Positions 35,293 to 44,619 of a stretch of DNA of 64,000 nt are shown one piece after another. The DNA comes from Flavivirga sp. 57AJ16 (GTDB taxonomy: Bacteria; Bacteroidota; Bacteroidia; Flavobacteriales; Flavobacteriaceae), in NCBI RefSeq assembly GCF_028736925.1, contig NZ_JAQZAT010000009.1, positions 1 through 64,000 of the forward strand, read 5' to 3'. The notes under the pieces are model-generated. The model saw nothing but the letters and a program-made list of their open reading frames with translations. It did not search any database and had not been told where the DNA came from. Positions within the stretch are counted from its first letter, which is position 1, and each line of letters opens with the position of its first letter. The position numbers were made by a program, and so were the translations under genes.

Positions 35293-36534
35293 ATGTTATA
35301 CTATCTATTTGATTATTTAGAAAAACAGTTTCAAGTTCCTGGAGCATCGCTTTTTGGTTTTTTAACCTTTAGGGCCGCTTTGGCAATGATTTTGTCGCTC
35401 CTTATTTCAACAATATATGGAAAACGAATTATACGTTTTTTACAACAACAACAGGTAGGTGAAACTATTAGGGATTTAGGGTTGGAAGGACAACAGGAGA
35501 AAGCAGGAACACCAACAATGGGGGGGATTATTATTATTCTGGCAACATTAATTCCAGTGCTGTTATTGTCTAGACTGGAAAATATTTATATCATTTTGCT
35601 AATAGTAACAACCCTTTGGATGGGTGCCATCGGTTTTATTGATGATTATATTAAAAAGTTTAAGAATGATAAAGAAGGATTAAAGGGACGCTTTAAAATT
35701 CTTGGACAAGTAGGATTGGGTATTATAGTTGGTGCTACTTTGTTTTTTCATTCAGATGTTACTATCAAGGAAAAGTTACCCGTAGAAGTTCAACAAGAAA
35801 TGTTGGCCGCAGATGCTCATATGGCACCGTCAAAACTTTTTAAGGAAGAAGTAAAATCAACCAAGACAACAATTCCTTTTGTGAAAGGAAACGAATTTGA
35901 TTATGCCAGCCTAGTTACATGGATAAGTCCAGACTTGGAAAAATATGCCTGGATCATATTTATTCTAATATCCATTTTAATAATAGCTGCGGTTTCAAAT
36001 GGCGCAAACCTTACAGATGGTATTGATGGGTTGGCAGCAGGAACATCGGCAATCATAGTACTCACTTTAGGAATATTTGCATGGGTTTCCGGTAATATCA
36101 TCTTTTCAGATTATCTCAACATCATGTATATCCCAAGGGTAGAGGAAATTACTATTTATATCGCGGCTTTTGTTGGAGCCTTAATAGGGTTTTTATGGTA
36201 TAATACATTTCCGGCCCAGGTTTTTATGGGAGATACGGGAAGTTTAACGATAGGAGGTATTATTGCGGTGATAGCCATTGCAGTTCGTAAAGAGTGGTTA
36301 ATTCCGCTGCTGTGCGGCATCTTTTTGGCAGAAAACGTATCGGTAATGATGCAAGTGAGCTGGTTTAAATATACCAAGAAGAAATATGGTGTAGGGCGTC
36401 GCATTTTTAAAATGTCACCGTTGCACCATCACTATCAAAAAATAGGATATCACGAAAGTAAAATTGTAACCCGATTTTGGATTGTGGGTATTCTGTTGGC
36501 CATTGTTTCAATTGTAACATTAAAGATTAGATAA
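35293..36534 (+). CDS. mraY: Phospho-MurNAc-pentapeptide transferase
   Basis: 413 residues, ten membrane helices. GTPTMGG near 75, the Asp pair in [13 protein letters not shown] near 117, [10 protein letters not shown] near 238, GDTGSL near 315 and the HHHYQ motif near 376 are the MraY signatures. It makes lipid I. It is longer than E. coli MraY through a soluble insert (about 150-215). Both its flanks carry dispersed repeats, the 3' one starting directly after the stop. Confidence 0.95.
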   Translation: MLYYLFDYLEKQFQVPGASLFGFLTFRAALAMILSLLISTIYGKRIIRFLQQQQVGETIRDLGLEGQQEKAGTPTMGGIIIILATLIPVLLLSRLENIYIILLIVTTLWMGAIGFIDDYIKKFKNDKEGLKGRFKILGQVGLGIIVGATLFFHSDVTIKEKLPVEVQQEMLAADAHMAPSKLFKEEVKSTKTTIPFVKGNEFDYASLVTWISPDLEKYAWIIFILISILIIAAVSNGANLTDGIDGLAAGTSAIIVLTLGIFAWVSGNIIFSDYLNIMYIPRVEEITIYIAAFVGALIGFLWYNTFPAQVFMGDTGSLTIGGIIAVIAIAVRKEWLIPLLCGIFLAENVSVMMQVSWFKYTKKKYGVGRRIFKMSPLHHHYQKIGYHESKIVTRFWIVGILLAIVSIVTLKIR

Positions 36535-36554
36535 ATTCCTGCGAAGGCAGGAAT
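36535..36554. repeat. Dispersed palindrome directly after the mraY stop
   Basis: ATTCCTGC-gaag-GCAGGAAT, adjoining the TAA at 36532-36534. Same family as 17638 and 41099. Confidence 0.75.
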
Positions 36555-36613
36555 CTTTTGAAATGAAATGGAATGGTAAAATTTAAGGGAATCATATATA
36601 TAAAATGATGAGA

Positions 36614-36641
36614 AATCGTAAATCGTAATTCTAAAATCGAA
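36614..36641. repeat. Short AATCGTA heptamer array upstream of murD
   Basis: Four 7-mers: AATCGTA twice, ATTCTAA, AATCGAA. The same unit forms the larger arrays around murG. Confidence 0.7.
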
Positions 36642-36716
36642 AAGAAGAGAAATAGCGCTAAGAGAAGTGAAAAAAGAAATTTATATAAAAACAATTAATA
36701 AAAGCAGAGTGGTAAG

Positions 36717-36737
36717 TCCTTACCCTTTGGGGAAGGA
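36717..36737. repeat. Hairpin repeat just before murD
   Basis: TCCTTACCC-ttt-GGGGAAGGA, a variant of the CTCTCC-TTT-GGAGAG family. It ends six bases before the murD ATG; its GGAAGGA arm is the only purine-rich ribosome-site candidate. Confidence 0.7.
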
Positions 36738-36743
36738 TTTAGG

Positions 36744-38096
36744 ATGGGGCGTTTAGTCATATTAGGAGGCAGAGAAAGCGGTATAGGTACAGCACTTTTG
36801 GGAAAAGAAAAAGGGTACCATGTTTTTGTCTCAGATAAAGGAGCCATTAAGGAAAAATATAAACAAGTTCTTATACATAATGAGATTGAATGGGAAGAGA
36901 AAAAACATTCTGAGGATAAAATTCTGAATGCAGATATCGTCATGAAAAGCCCTGGGATTCCTGATAAAGTGCCTTTGGTAAAACAGCTTCGAGAAAAAGG
37001 CATATTAATAGTGTCCGAAATTGAATTTGCCTCAAAGTTTACTAACGCCACCATAGTTGGAATTACAGGGAGCAATGGGAAAACAACGACAGCCTCTTTA
37101 ACGCACCATATTTTAAAACAAGAATTAAATGTGGGCTTGGCAGGTAATATAGGAGACAGTTTTGCAAAGCAGGTTTTAGAAGAAGATTTTGAAAATTATG
37201 TGTTGGAGATTAGTAGTTTTCAATTAGATGATATCGTCGATTTTAAACCGCATATAGCAGTAATAACAAATATTACACCCGATCATTTGGATAGGTACGA
37301 TTATCAATTTGAAAAGTATATCGCTTCAAAATTTAGAATAGCTATAAACCAAACAAAAGACGATTATCTTATTTATGATGCCGATGATGCCGTGATTACA
37401 AATCATTTAAAAAACAACCCGGTTCAATCTATATTATTGCCATTTTCATTAACAAAAAGCATTGAAAGCCTGCCTGTCGGCAGGCACGGTGGTGCGTATT
37501 TAGAGGACAATAACATTAAAATAACAATTAATAACAACCAAATAATTATGCCAACAAGAAACCTGACATTAGAAGGAAAACACAATATAAAAAATGCCAT
37601 GGCTGCCTCGACAGTCTCGCATTTATTAAGGATTAGAAAGCAGACCATAAGAGAGAGTTTGGAAAATTTTCAAGGTGTAGAGCATCGTTTAGAGCAAGTT
37701 TTAAAGATTAATAAAGTACAATATATAAACGACTCTAAAGCAACTAATGTAAATGCGACCTATTATGCTTTAGAGAGTATGGATACACCTACTGTTTGGA
37801 TTGTTGGGGGCGAAGATAAAGGAAATAATTATGAAGAATTATTCCCTTTTGTAAACGAAAAGGTGAAAGCCATTATTTGTTTGGGGGTCGATAACGAAAA
37901 ACTGATGAGAACATTTGGAGGTATGGTCGATGTTATTGTTGAAACACAATTTATGAGTGAAGCTGTAAAGATAGCTTATAAAATGAGTGAGGCAGGAGAT
38001 AGTGTTTTATTGTCTCCGGCATGTGCAAGTTTTGATTTGTTTGAAAGCTATGAAGATAGAGGGCGTCAATTTAAAAACGCAGTAAGAAATTTATAA
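36744..38096 (+). CDS. murD: UDP-MurNAc-L-alanine:D-glutamate ligase
   Basis: 450 residues. N-terminal LVILGGRESGIGTALL, P-loop GITGSNGKTTT near 110, DHLDRYD near 180, and the C-terminal domain with NDSKATNVNAT. The ATG at 36744 follows a hairpin repeat. Residues about 241-250 (SLPVGRHGG) are written by a GC-rich palindrome (37468-37485) and look like an insertion of a mobile palindrome into a surface loop; the frame stays open. Confidence 0.95.
   Translation: MGRLVILGGRESGIGTALLGKEKGYHVFVSDKGAIKEKYKQVLIHNEIEWEEKKHSEDKILNADIVMKSPGIPDKVPLVKQLREKGILIVSEIEFASKFTNATIVGITGSNGKTTTASLTHHILKQELNVGLAGNIGDSFAKQVLEEDFENYVLEISSFQLDDIVDFKPHIAVITNITPDHLDRYDYQFEKYIASKFRIAINQTKDDYLIYDADDAVITNHLKNNPVQSILLPFSLTKSIESLPVGRHGGAYLEDNNIKITINNNQIIMPTRNLTLEGKHNIKNAMAASTVSHLLRIRKQTIRESLENFQGVEHRLEQVLKINKVQYINDSKATNVNATYYALESMDTPTVWIVGGEDKGNNYEELFPFVNEKVKAIICLGVDNEKLMRTFGGMVDVIVETQFMSEAVKIAYKMSEAGDSVLLSPACASFDLFESYEDRGRQFKNAVRNL
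37468..37485. repeat. GC-rich palindrome inserted in frame in murD
   Basis: GCCTGCC-tgtc-GGCAGGC, far more GC-rich than its surroundings. Relatives are CCTGCC-ggcaa-GGCAGG at 4614-4630 and an imperfect copy at 48969-48989, both intergenic. Confidence 0.75.
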
Positions 38097-38098
38097 TT

Positions 38099-38242
38099 AT
38101 TTGTCGCCCTGTGTGTCACACTAAGCTAGCCTGTGCTGAACGCAGTCGAAGCATCGAAGTGAAAAGCAGGGATCAATAAGTATATATATTAATTAAATAA
38201 CAATTTCTTCCCTTTGGGAAGATGTCCGAAAGGACAGATGGA
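38099..38242. repeat. Dispersed repeats between murD and ftsW
   Basis: First a TGTGCTGAACGCAGTCGAAG-type element (about 38105-38160), then the double hairpin CTTCCC-ttt-GGGAAG (38207-38221) and GTCC-gaaa-GGAC (38224-38235), eight bases before the ftsW ATG. Confidence 0.7.
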
Positions 38243-39436
38243 ATGCAAACAATATTTAAAAACATAAAAGGAGATCGGTTAATTTGGGCCATAGTAGCAT
38301 TGTTGGCTATAGCTTCGTTTTTGCCCGTTTATAGTGCCGCTAGCGATTTAGCATACGATAAGTATGATGGAAATACATTTATTTCGTTTGTAAAGCATTT
38401 TATGCATTTGTTTTTAGGGTTTGCGATCATGTACGGTGTTCATAAAATTCCATATAGATATTTTAAAGGCTTGTCTTTGGTAATGATCCCTATAGTTCTG
38501 GTGTTGTTGGTCATTACTATGTTGCAAGGAACGGTTATGGGAGGAGCTAGTGCTAGTAGATGGATTAAAATACCTATTATTGGTATGTCCTTTCAAACAT
38601 CAACTTTTGCATCGGTGGTGCTTATGGTATATGTGGCCCGGTATATGTCTAAAATTAAAGACATTGATATTACATTAAAAAAATCTATCCTGCCACTTTG
38701 GGTGCCGGTTTTCTTTGTATTGACCTTGATCTTGCCATCAAATTTTTCGACAGCGGCTATTATGTTTTTAATGGTTCTGTTTTTGGTTTTTTTAGGAGGG
38801 TATCCCGTGCGCTATTTAGGGGTTATACTAGGTTCGGGGTTGGTGGCGTTAGTGTTCTTTGTCATGTTTGCTAAATTAACAACAGGTCCTTTGCATGTTA
38901 AGGTAACGACTTGGGAAAATAGAATTAAAAATTACTCAAATAACGAAGATACAGAAGCCGATTATCAAATAGAAAAAGCAAAAATAGCGATAGCATCCGG
39001 TAGGGTTTTTGGTGTTGGTCCAGGCAAAAGTATCCAAAAGCATGCCTTGCCACAATCGTCATCAGATTTCATTTTTGCCATTATTATAGAAGAGTATGGT
39101 TTAATAGGAGGTTTTCTAATCATAATTCTTTATATGTGGTTGTTGTTTAGAATTGTTATTGTATCTCAAAAATCTGATACCATATTTGGTAAGCTTTTAG
39201 TGCTGGGTGTGGGTTTGCCAATAGTATTTCAGGCATTGATTAATATGGCCGTAGCTGTAGAGTTATTTCCTGTAACCGGACAAACACTGCCATTAGTGAG
39301 TAGTGGAGGAACCTCTATATGGATGACCTGTTTGGCAATAGGAATTATTCTAAGCGTAAGCGCTAAAAGAGAGGAAATTAAAGAACAGGAAATTAGAGAA
39401 GATAATCCGTTGGAAATTTTATCGGAAACGATCTGA
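38243..39436 (+). CDS. ftsW: Septal peptidoglycan polymerase FtsW
   Basis: 397 residues, SEDS family, about ten membrane helices. LPLVSSGGTSIW near 350 and the periplasmic loop with GVGPGKSIQKHALPQSSSDF near 255 are the family marks. An upstream ATG (38222) would add seven residues coded by a repeat hairpin, so I prefer 38243 (MQTIFKN). The gene's last 60 or so bases are duplicated at 39696-39757. Confidence 0.93.
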   Translation: MQTIFKNIKGDRLIWAIVALLAIASFLPVYSAASDLAYDKYDGNTFISFVKHFMHLFLGFAIMYGVHKIPYRYFKGLSLVMIPIVLVLLVITMLQGTVMGGASASRWIKIPIIGMSFQTSTFASVVLMVYVARYMSKIKDIDITLKKSILPLWVPVFFVLTLILPSNFSTAAIMFLMVLFLVFLGGYPVRYLGVILGSGLVALVFFVMFAKLTTGPLHVKVTTWENRIKNYSNNEDTEADYQIEKAKIAIASGRVFGVGPGKSIQKHALPQSSSDFIFAIIIEEYGLIGGFLIIILYMWLLFRIVIVSQKSDTIFGKLLVLGVGLPIVFQALINMAVAVELFPVTGQTLPLVSSGGTSIWMTCLAIGIILSVSAKREEIKEQEIREDNPLEILSETI

Positions 39437-39445
39437 TTTTAGATA

Positions 39446-39466
39446 TACGATTTTTGAATTACGATT
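39446..39466. repeat. Inverted heptamers after ftsW
   Basis: Three 7-mers in opposite sense (reverse complement reads AATCGTA, ATTCAAA, AATCGTA). They can pair with the direct array at 39569-39586. A copy lies at 39767-39787. Confidence 0.7.
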
Positions 39467-39547
39467 TGTGAAATGAAACAGATTTTAAAAAATAGGACAA
39501 AGAAATATGCAGCGGATTGTGTCAAATATTTATATAAAACTAAGCAT

Positions 39548-39645
39548 AATCGTAAATCGTAATTCATAAATCGTAATTCAAAAATCAAAAATCAAAAATC
39601 GTAAATCGTAAATCATAAATAGTGAATCAAAAATATAGAATCATA
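39548..39645. repeat. AATCGTA-type heptamer array running into the murG stub
   Basis: Fourteen consecutive 7-mers, mostly AATCGTA, AATCATA, AATCAAA and ATTCATA. The eleventh, AATAGTG, carries the GTG that begins the murG-like stub. Confidence 0.88.
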
Positions 39646-39702
39646 TTATCAGGAGGTGGTACAGGAGGGCACATTTATCCTGCCATTGCCATTGCAAATT
39701 AA
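39622..39702 (+). pseudogene. 26-codon murG stub from the duplication
   Basis: Starts at GTG like the real gene and is identical to it through codon 24 ([19 protein letters not shown] and AIA following), then runs into the copied ftsW tail and stops at TAA (39700-39702). It holds only the first glycine-rich loop, so it cannot work as a transferase; it may still be translated. Confidence 0.85.
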
Positions 39703-39917
39703 AGAACAGGAAATTAGAGAAGATAATCCGTTGGAAATTTTATCGGAAACGATCTGATTTTAGATATACGATTTTTGAATTACGATTTGTGAAATGAAAC
39801 AGATTTTAAAAAATAGGACAAAGAAATATGCAGCAGGTTGTTGGAGTTCATTATAGGGCTACATATAGAAGGAAATGAGTTGTTGCCTAATTGTAAGCCT
39901 CTATTAAAACTAGGTGT

Positions 39918-40008
39918 AATCGTAAATCATAAATCATAAATCATAAATCATAAATCGTAAATCAAAAACCGTAAATCATAAATAGTGAATCAAAAATATA
40001 GAATCATA
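39918..40008. repeat. AATCATA-type heptamer array containing the murG start codon
   Basis: Thirteen 7-mers (AATCGTA, AATCATA, AATCAAA, AACCGTA). The unit AATAGTG at 39981-39987 holds the GTG start of murG, and the three units after it are coding. Confidence 0.88.
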
Positions 40009-41088
40009 TTATCAGGAGGTGGTACAGGAGGGCACATTTATCCTGCCATTGCCATTGCTAATGAGCTGAAGTCTCGTTTTCCGGATGCTGAGTTTCTATT
40101 TGTGGGAGCGAAAGATAGAATGGAAATGGAAAAAGTGCCACAAGCAGGGTATAATATCAAAGGACTTTGGATTTCCGGAATTCAACGTAAACTAAGCTTA
40201 AAAAACCTGGTATTTCCTTTTAAGTTATTAAGTAGTCTTTGGAATGCGCGAAAAATAGTGAAATCGTTCAAACCACATGTTGCCATAGGAACGGGGGGGT
40301 TTGCCAGTGGACCATTATTATATATGGCAGCATTGAATAAAATTCCAAGCTTAATACAAGAACAGAATTCGTATCCAGGAATTACTAATAAGTTGTTGGC
40401 TAAAAAAACACAAAAAATATGTGTGGCTTATGATGGTTTGGAACGTTTTTTTCCGAATGAAAAAATTATAAAAACAGGAAATCCGGTACGTCAGGATTTA
40501 TTAAATATAGATAGCAAAATAGTAGAGGCCAAAGAGTTCTTTAATCTAAAGCATGGAAAGTATACGCTTTTGGTTTTAGGAGGCAGTTTAGGGGCTAGAA
40601 GGGTAAATGAATTGATTGAGAATAAATTGGATTTTTTGGACATGCAAAATGTTCAAATTATATGGCAATGTGGAAAACTATATTACCAACAGTACAAAAT
40701 TTATAACAATACAAATAATGTACAGGTTTATGAGTTTTTAAATAATATGGATTTTGCTTATGCAGCGGCAGATATTGTGATATCCAGAGCTGGTGCAAGC
40801 TCGGTTTCTGAGTTATGTGTTGTGGGCAAGCCAGTGATTTTCATTCCGTCCCCAAATGTGGCAGAAGACCATCAAACAAAAAATGCGATGGCGATTGTGA
40901 ATAATAATGCGGCCATAATTATTAAAGAAGCAGATGTAGAGGTGGATTTTGAAAACAAGTTCTCTCAGCTTATGGCATCTCCCAAAAAGCAAAAGGAACT
41001 GGGGGACAACATTAAAAAAATGGCATTGGTAAATGCTACAAACCAAATAGTGGATGAAGTAGAAAAGCTTCTGAATAATAATAAATAA
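39985..41088 (+). CDS. murG: UDP-GlcNAc:lipid II N-acetylglucosaminyltransferase MurG
   Basis: 367 residues, GT-B fold. [11 protein letters not shown] at 11-21 is the first glycine loop; GTGGFASGP near 97, [12 protein letters not shown] near 197 and [18 protein letters not shown] near 263 complete the signature. It makes lipid II. The start is GTG (39985), embedded in a 7-base repeat array; the N-terminus is complete from there. A truncated copy of its head lies 363 bases upstream. Confidence 0.95.
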   Translation: MNQKYRIILSGGGTGGHIYPAIAIANELKSRFPDAEFLFVGAKDRMEMEKVPQAGYNIKGLWISGIQRKLSLKNLVFPFKLLSSLWNARKIVKSFKPHVAIGTGGFASGPLLYMAALNKIPSLIQEQNSYPGITNKLLAKKTQKICVAYDGLERFFPNEKIIKTGNPVRQDLLNIDSKIVEAKEFFNLKHGKYTLLVLGGSLGARRVNELIENKLDFLDMQNVQIIWQCGKLYYQQYKIYNNTNNVQVYEFLNNMDFAYAAADIVISRAGASSVSELCVVGKPVIFIPSPNVAEDHQTKNAMAIVNNNAAIIIKEADVEVDFENKFSQLMASPKKQKELGDNIKKMALVNATNQIVDEVEKLLNNNK

Positions 41089-41098
41089 CTAAAAAAAG

Positions 41099-41120
41099 AT
41101 TCCTGCCTACGCAGAGGAAT
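41099..41120. repeat. Dispersed palindrome before murC
   Basis: ATTCCTGC-ctac-GCAGAGGAAT, an imperfect member of the ATTCCTGC family, six bases before the murC ATG. Confidence 0.7.
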
Positions 41121-41126
41121 TGTAAG

Positions 41127-42479
41127 ATGAATTTAAATAACATACATAATATTTATTTTGTTGGTATTGGAGGTATCGGGATGAGTGCTTTGGCGCGTTA
41201 TTTTCATGCTAATGGTAAATGTGTTGCAGGGTATGATAAAGCGCAAACGGAAATAACAGATGATTTAGTGGTTTTGGGTATTGCCGTTCATTTTGAAGAT
41301 TTAATCGATAATATTCCTGCGTCTTTTTTAAATATTGAAAAAACGTTAGTTGTTTATACCCCGGCCATTCCTAAGAATCATTTAGAGTTAACCTATTTTC
41401 ACGACCATGCATATCGGGTTTTAAAGCGCTCTCAAATTTTAGGATTAATAACAGCGCATACATTTTGTTTAGCAGTTGCGGGAACTCACGGAAAAACAAC
41501 TACAACAAGTATTTTAGGACATTTGATGAATGAATGTCATGTGCCTTTAACAGCTTTTTTAGGAGGTATCAGTGAAAACTATAATTCTAATTTAATATTA
41601 AATGGGACGGATGTTTCGGTAGTCGAAGCAGATGAGTTTGACCGTTCTTTCTTGGCACTGTCTCCAGATATGGCTTGTATCACATCAATGGATGCCGATC
41701 ATTTGGATATTTATGGTGATCCTTCAGAATTAAGAAGGTCATTTGAGGATTTTTCAAGAAAATTAAAACCCAACGGAAAATTATTTGTCAGGAATGGATT
41801 GCCATTACAAGGCATTACTTATGGTATAGAAGATGGTTCAGATTATGCCATTCAAAATATAAAAATAGAAAACGGCACCTATGTTTTTGATGTAAAAACC
41901 CCAAAAACAGTACTTGAAAGTTTACGGTTTAACTTACCGGGTAGGCATAACCTGTTGAATGCACTAGTAGCTTTGGCGATGGCTATAGAGTACGGTTGCC
42001 CTTATCAGCAACTTACCAAGGCTTTAGTGGATTATAAAGGGGTAAAACGTAGGTTTACTTATCATATAAAAACGGATGACCTGATTTTTATTGATGATTA
42101 TGCACACCACCCAGAAGAAATTAATGCGGTTCATCAAGCCATTAGGGAAATGTATCCCAACAAAAAAGTGTTGGCCATTTTTCAGCCGCATCTATACAGT
42201 AGAACACGTGATTTTATAGATGGTTTTGCTAAAAGTTTATCACAGTTTGATGAGTTGATATTGTTGGATATTTATCCAGCTAGAGAGTTGCCCATTGAAG
42301 GCGTGACCTCAGCTTGGTTATTAAATAAAATAAAGACTAAAAATAAGCAGTTGGTAGACAAAAAAGAGTTGTTATCAACGATACATAATAGCCATGCACA
42401 AATTGTACTCACAATTGGTGCAGGTGATATTGGGGAACAGGTAAAACGAATAAAAAAAGAATTTAGCATTGCGGGTTAA
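41127..42479 (+). CDS. murC: UDP-MurNAc:L-alanine ligase
   Basis: 450 residues. VGIGGIGMSALARYF near 12-26, P-loop AGTHGKTTTTS near 118, EADEFDRSFL near 170, DDYAHHPEEI near 325 and LYSRTRDF near 355 are MurC marks. It adds the first amino acid of the peptide stem. The stop lies inside the start of ftsQ (11-base overlap). Confidence 0.95.
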   Translation: MNLNNIHNIYFVGIGGIGMSALARYFHANGKCVAGYDKAQTEITDDLVVLGIAVHFEDLIDNIPASFLNIEKTLVVYTPAIPKNHLELTYFHDHAYRVLKRSQILGLITAHTFCLAVAGTHGKTTTTSILGHLMNECHVPLTAFLGGISENYNSNLILNGTDVSVVEADEFDRSFLALSPDMACITSMDADHLDIYGDPSELRRSFEDFSRKLKPNGKLFVRNGLPLQGITYGIEDGSDYAIQNIKIENGTYVFDVKTPKTVLESLRFNLPGRHNLLNALVALAMAIEYGCPYQQLTKALVDYKGVKRRFTYHIKTDDLIFIDDYAHHPEEINAVHQAIREMYPNKKVLAIFQPHLYSRTRDFIDGFAKSLSQFDELILLDIYPARELPIEGVTSAWLLNKIKTKNKQLVDKKELLSTIHNSHAQIVLTIGAGDIGEQVKRIKKEFSIAG

Positions 42480-43188
42480 TTGGAATTATATAAAGATGTT
42501 TGTTTTATTGATGCTGGTAGGATTTCTGTTCGCTTTTGCATCACAAAGAAATGCCGCTAGAAAGGTATCAAGTCCTCGTGTGCAGTTTATCGGAGAAAAT
42601 AACCTTTTCGTTACAAACGAGACTGTTAGTAAATTGTTAATACAAAAATATGGCGGCGTTGAAAATGTACCCAAAGAAACTTTAGATTTGAATAAGCTGG
42701 AAAACGCCCTGAAATCTAATCCAATGATAAAAACGGCAGAAGTGTATGTTGCTGTAAACGGGACACTTAATGCTGAGATAGAACAGAAAACACCTATAGC
42801 GCGAGTGAGTACAAATGCGTCTTATTATATTGATGACGAAGGTTTCTATATGCCATTATCTAACAATTATTCGGCAAGAGTACCATTAGTTACTGGTTAT
42901 GTGGAAAAAAATAATTTAAGAAGCATTTATAAAATTGCAAGTAAAATTACTCAGGATGAATTCTTAAAAAAAAATGTTATAGAGATTCATCAAAGTATGG
43001 ATAAAACTATTTATTTAAAATTAAGGCAATGTAAGTTTATAGTAGAATTAGGCCATGCGGATTTTTTAGATAAGAAGATTAATAATTTAAAAGTGTTTTA
43101 TCAAAAAATACTAAAAGAGAAAACATTTGATAATTATAGTAAAGTCAATTTGCAGTTTGACAACCAAGTAATATGTACCAAAATATAA
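42469..43188 (+). CDS. ftsQ: Cell division protein FtsQ/DivIB
   Basis: 239 residues. One membrane helix (about 8-25), then a POTRA-like region (about 40-110; NALKSNPMIKTAEVYV) and the FtsQ domain. The TTG at 42469 overlaps murC; the first ATG (42496) would cut into the membrane helix. It recruits the septal synthases. The next gene, ftsA, starts three bases after its stop. Confidence 0.88.
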   Translation: MRVNWNYIKMFVLLMLVGFLFAFASQRNAARKVSSPRVQFIGENNLFVTNETVSKLLIQKYGGVENVPKETLDLNKLENALKSNPMIKTAEVYVAVNGTLNAEIEQKTPIARVSTNASYYIDDEGFYMPLSNNYSARVPLVTGYVEKNNLRSIYKIASKITQDEFLKKNVIEIHQSMDKTIYLKLRQCKFIVELGHADFLDKKINNLKVFYQKILKEKTFDNYSKVNLQFDNQVICTKI

Positions 43189-43191
43189 GCC

Positions 43192-44502
43192 ATGGAGCAT
43201 AATTTAGCAGTAGGATTAGACATAGGAACCACAAAAATTGTGGCTATGATTGGTCGTAAAAATGAATACGGTAAAGTAGAGATTTTAGGAATAGGTAAAT
43301 CTAAAAGTTTAGGTGTGCACCGTGGTGTTGTAAATAATATTACGCAAACCATTCAATCTATACAGCAAGCTGTACAAGAGGCAGAAGTTTCTGCTGAGAT
43401 GAAAATAGGTGGTGTTACTGTAGGTATTGCAGGGCAACATATTAGAAGTTTACAACATAGTGACTATATCACAAGACCCAATTCGGAGCATGTTATTGAT
43501 GATGAGGATATTGACAGATTGATAAATCAAGTACACAAGTTGGTGATGCTCCCTGGAGAAGAAATTATCCATGTATTGCCTCAAGAGTATAAAGTAGATG
43601 GCCAAGCCGAAATTAAGGAGCCCATAGGGATGTATGGGGGGCGTTTAGAGGCCAATTTCCATGTCGTTGTTGGCCAAGTGTCTTCTATTAGGAATATTGG
43701 GCGCTGTGTGCAGAGTGCTGGTTTAAATTTAGAGGGCATCACGTTAGAGCCATTAGCTTCTGCAAATGCGGTTTTAAGCCAAGAGGAAAAAGAGGCTGGT
43801 GTAGCACTTATTGATATAGGGGGCGGCACAACAGATCTGGCCATTTTTAGGGATGGTATCATTCGTCATACTGCAGTGATTCCTTTTGGAGGTAATGTGA
43901 TTACGGAAGATATAAAAGAAGGTTGCTCTATTATAGAAAAGCAGGCCGAATTATTAAAGATAAAATTTGGTTCGGCGTGGCCAGGAGAAAATAAGGATAA
44001 CGAAATAGTATCCATACCAGGTTTACGTGGTAGGGAGCCAAAAGAAATTACGTTAAAAAATCTCTCAAAAATAATTCATGCACGGGTTGTCGAAATTGTT
44101 GAACAAGTATATGTTGAAATTAAAAATTACGGACACGAAGAGCAGAAGAAAAAATTAATTGCAGGTATTGTCTTAACGGGTGGTGGAAGTCAGTTAAAAC
44201 ATTTAAAACAATTGGTAGAATATATAACAGGAATGGATACTAGAATAGGATATCCAAATGAGCATTTAGCGGGAGATAGTGATGATGATATCACAAGTCC
44301 GTTGTACGCCACAGCAGTAGGATTGGTTTTAGACGGTTTAAAGCGTCAAGACAGAAAAAAGCTAGAACAAAATGAAAAGGATTTTTTAAATGAAGAAGAA
44401 AACCCCATTGAAGAAATTAAAGAACAGCCTATAAAGGAACGTCGTTCTTTCCTTGATAAGTTAACCGAACGCGTTAAAGATTTTTTAGATAACGCAGAGT
44501 AA
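43192..44502 (+). CDS. ftsA: Cell division protein FtsA
   Basis: 436 residues, actin fold. Phosphate 1 motif GLDIGTTKIVAMIG (8-21), phosphate 2 LIDIGGGTTDLA near 205, adenosine motif GIVLTGGGSQLK near 325. The C-terminus ends in an amphipathic stretch (SFLDKLTERVKDFLDN) that should bind the membrane. It anchors FtsZ. A 117-bp gap without visible features separates it from ftsZ. Confidence 0.95.
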   Translation: MEHNLAVGLDIGTTKIVAMIGRKNEYGKVEILGIGKSKSLGVHRGVVNNITQTIQSIQQAVQEAEVSAEMKIGGVTVGIAGQHIRSLQHSDYITRPNSEHVIDDEDIDRLINQVHKLVMLPGEEIIHVLPQEYKVDGQAEIKEPIGMYGGRLEANFHVVVGQVSSIRNIGRCVQSAGLNLEGITLEPLASANAVLSQEEKEAGVALIDIGGGTTDLAIFRDGIIRHTAVIPFGGNVITEDIKEGCSIIEKQAELLKIKFGSAWPGENKDNEIVSIPGLRGREPKEITLKNLSKIIHARVVEIVEQVYVEIKNYGHEEQKKKLIAGIVLTGGGSQLKHLKQLVEYITGMDTRIGYPNEHLAGDSDDDITSPLYATAVGLVLDGLKRQDRKKLEQNEKDFLNEEENPIEEIKEQPIKERRSFLDKLTERVKDFLDNAE

Positions 44503-44619
44503 GAAGTATCATGAAATTATCTAACGGATAATTTTAGTGAAGTGTTAGATGGCACAGAGATAATAAAGCCCCATTGAATAAAAAAATAAAGTATAAAACC
44601 CTCAATAATTATAGAGTTT

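Larger units (their letters stand above)
39375..40062. repeat. Duplicated ftsW tail and murG head with heptamer arrays
   Basis: The ftsW 3' end and following bases (39375-39515) recur at 39696-39836, 321 bases on. The murG start region (about 39611-39695) recurs at about 39974-40058, 363 bases on. Between them the two copies carry unlike sequence and heptamer arrays of different length. The order is ftsW - array - murG stub - ftsW tail copy - array - murG. Confidence 0.9.

Noticed and set aside
39696-39757. Second ftsW-like gene
   Set aside because: It is only the copied last 60 bases of ftsW without a start.
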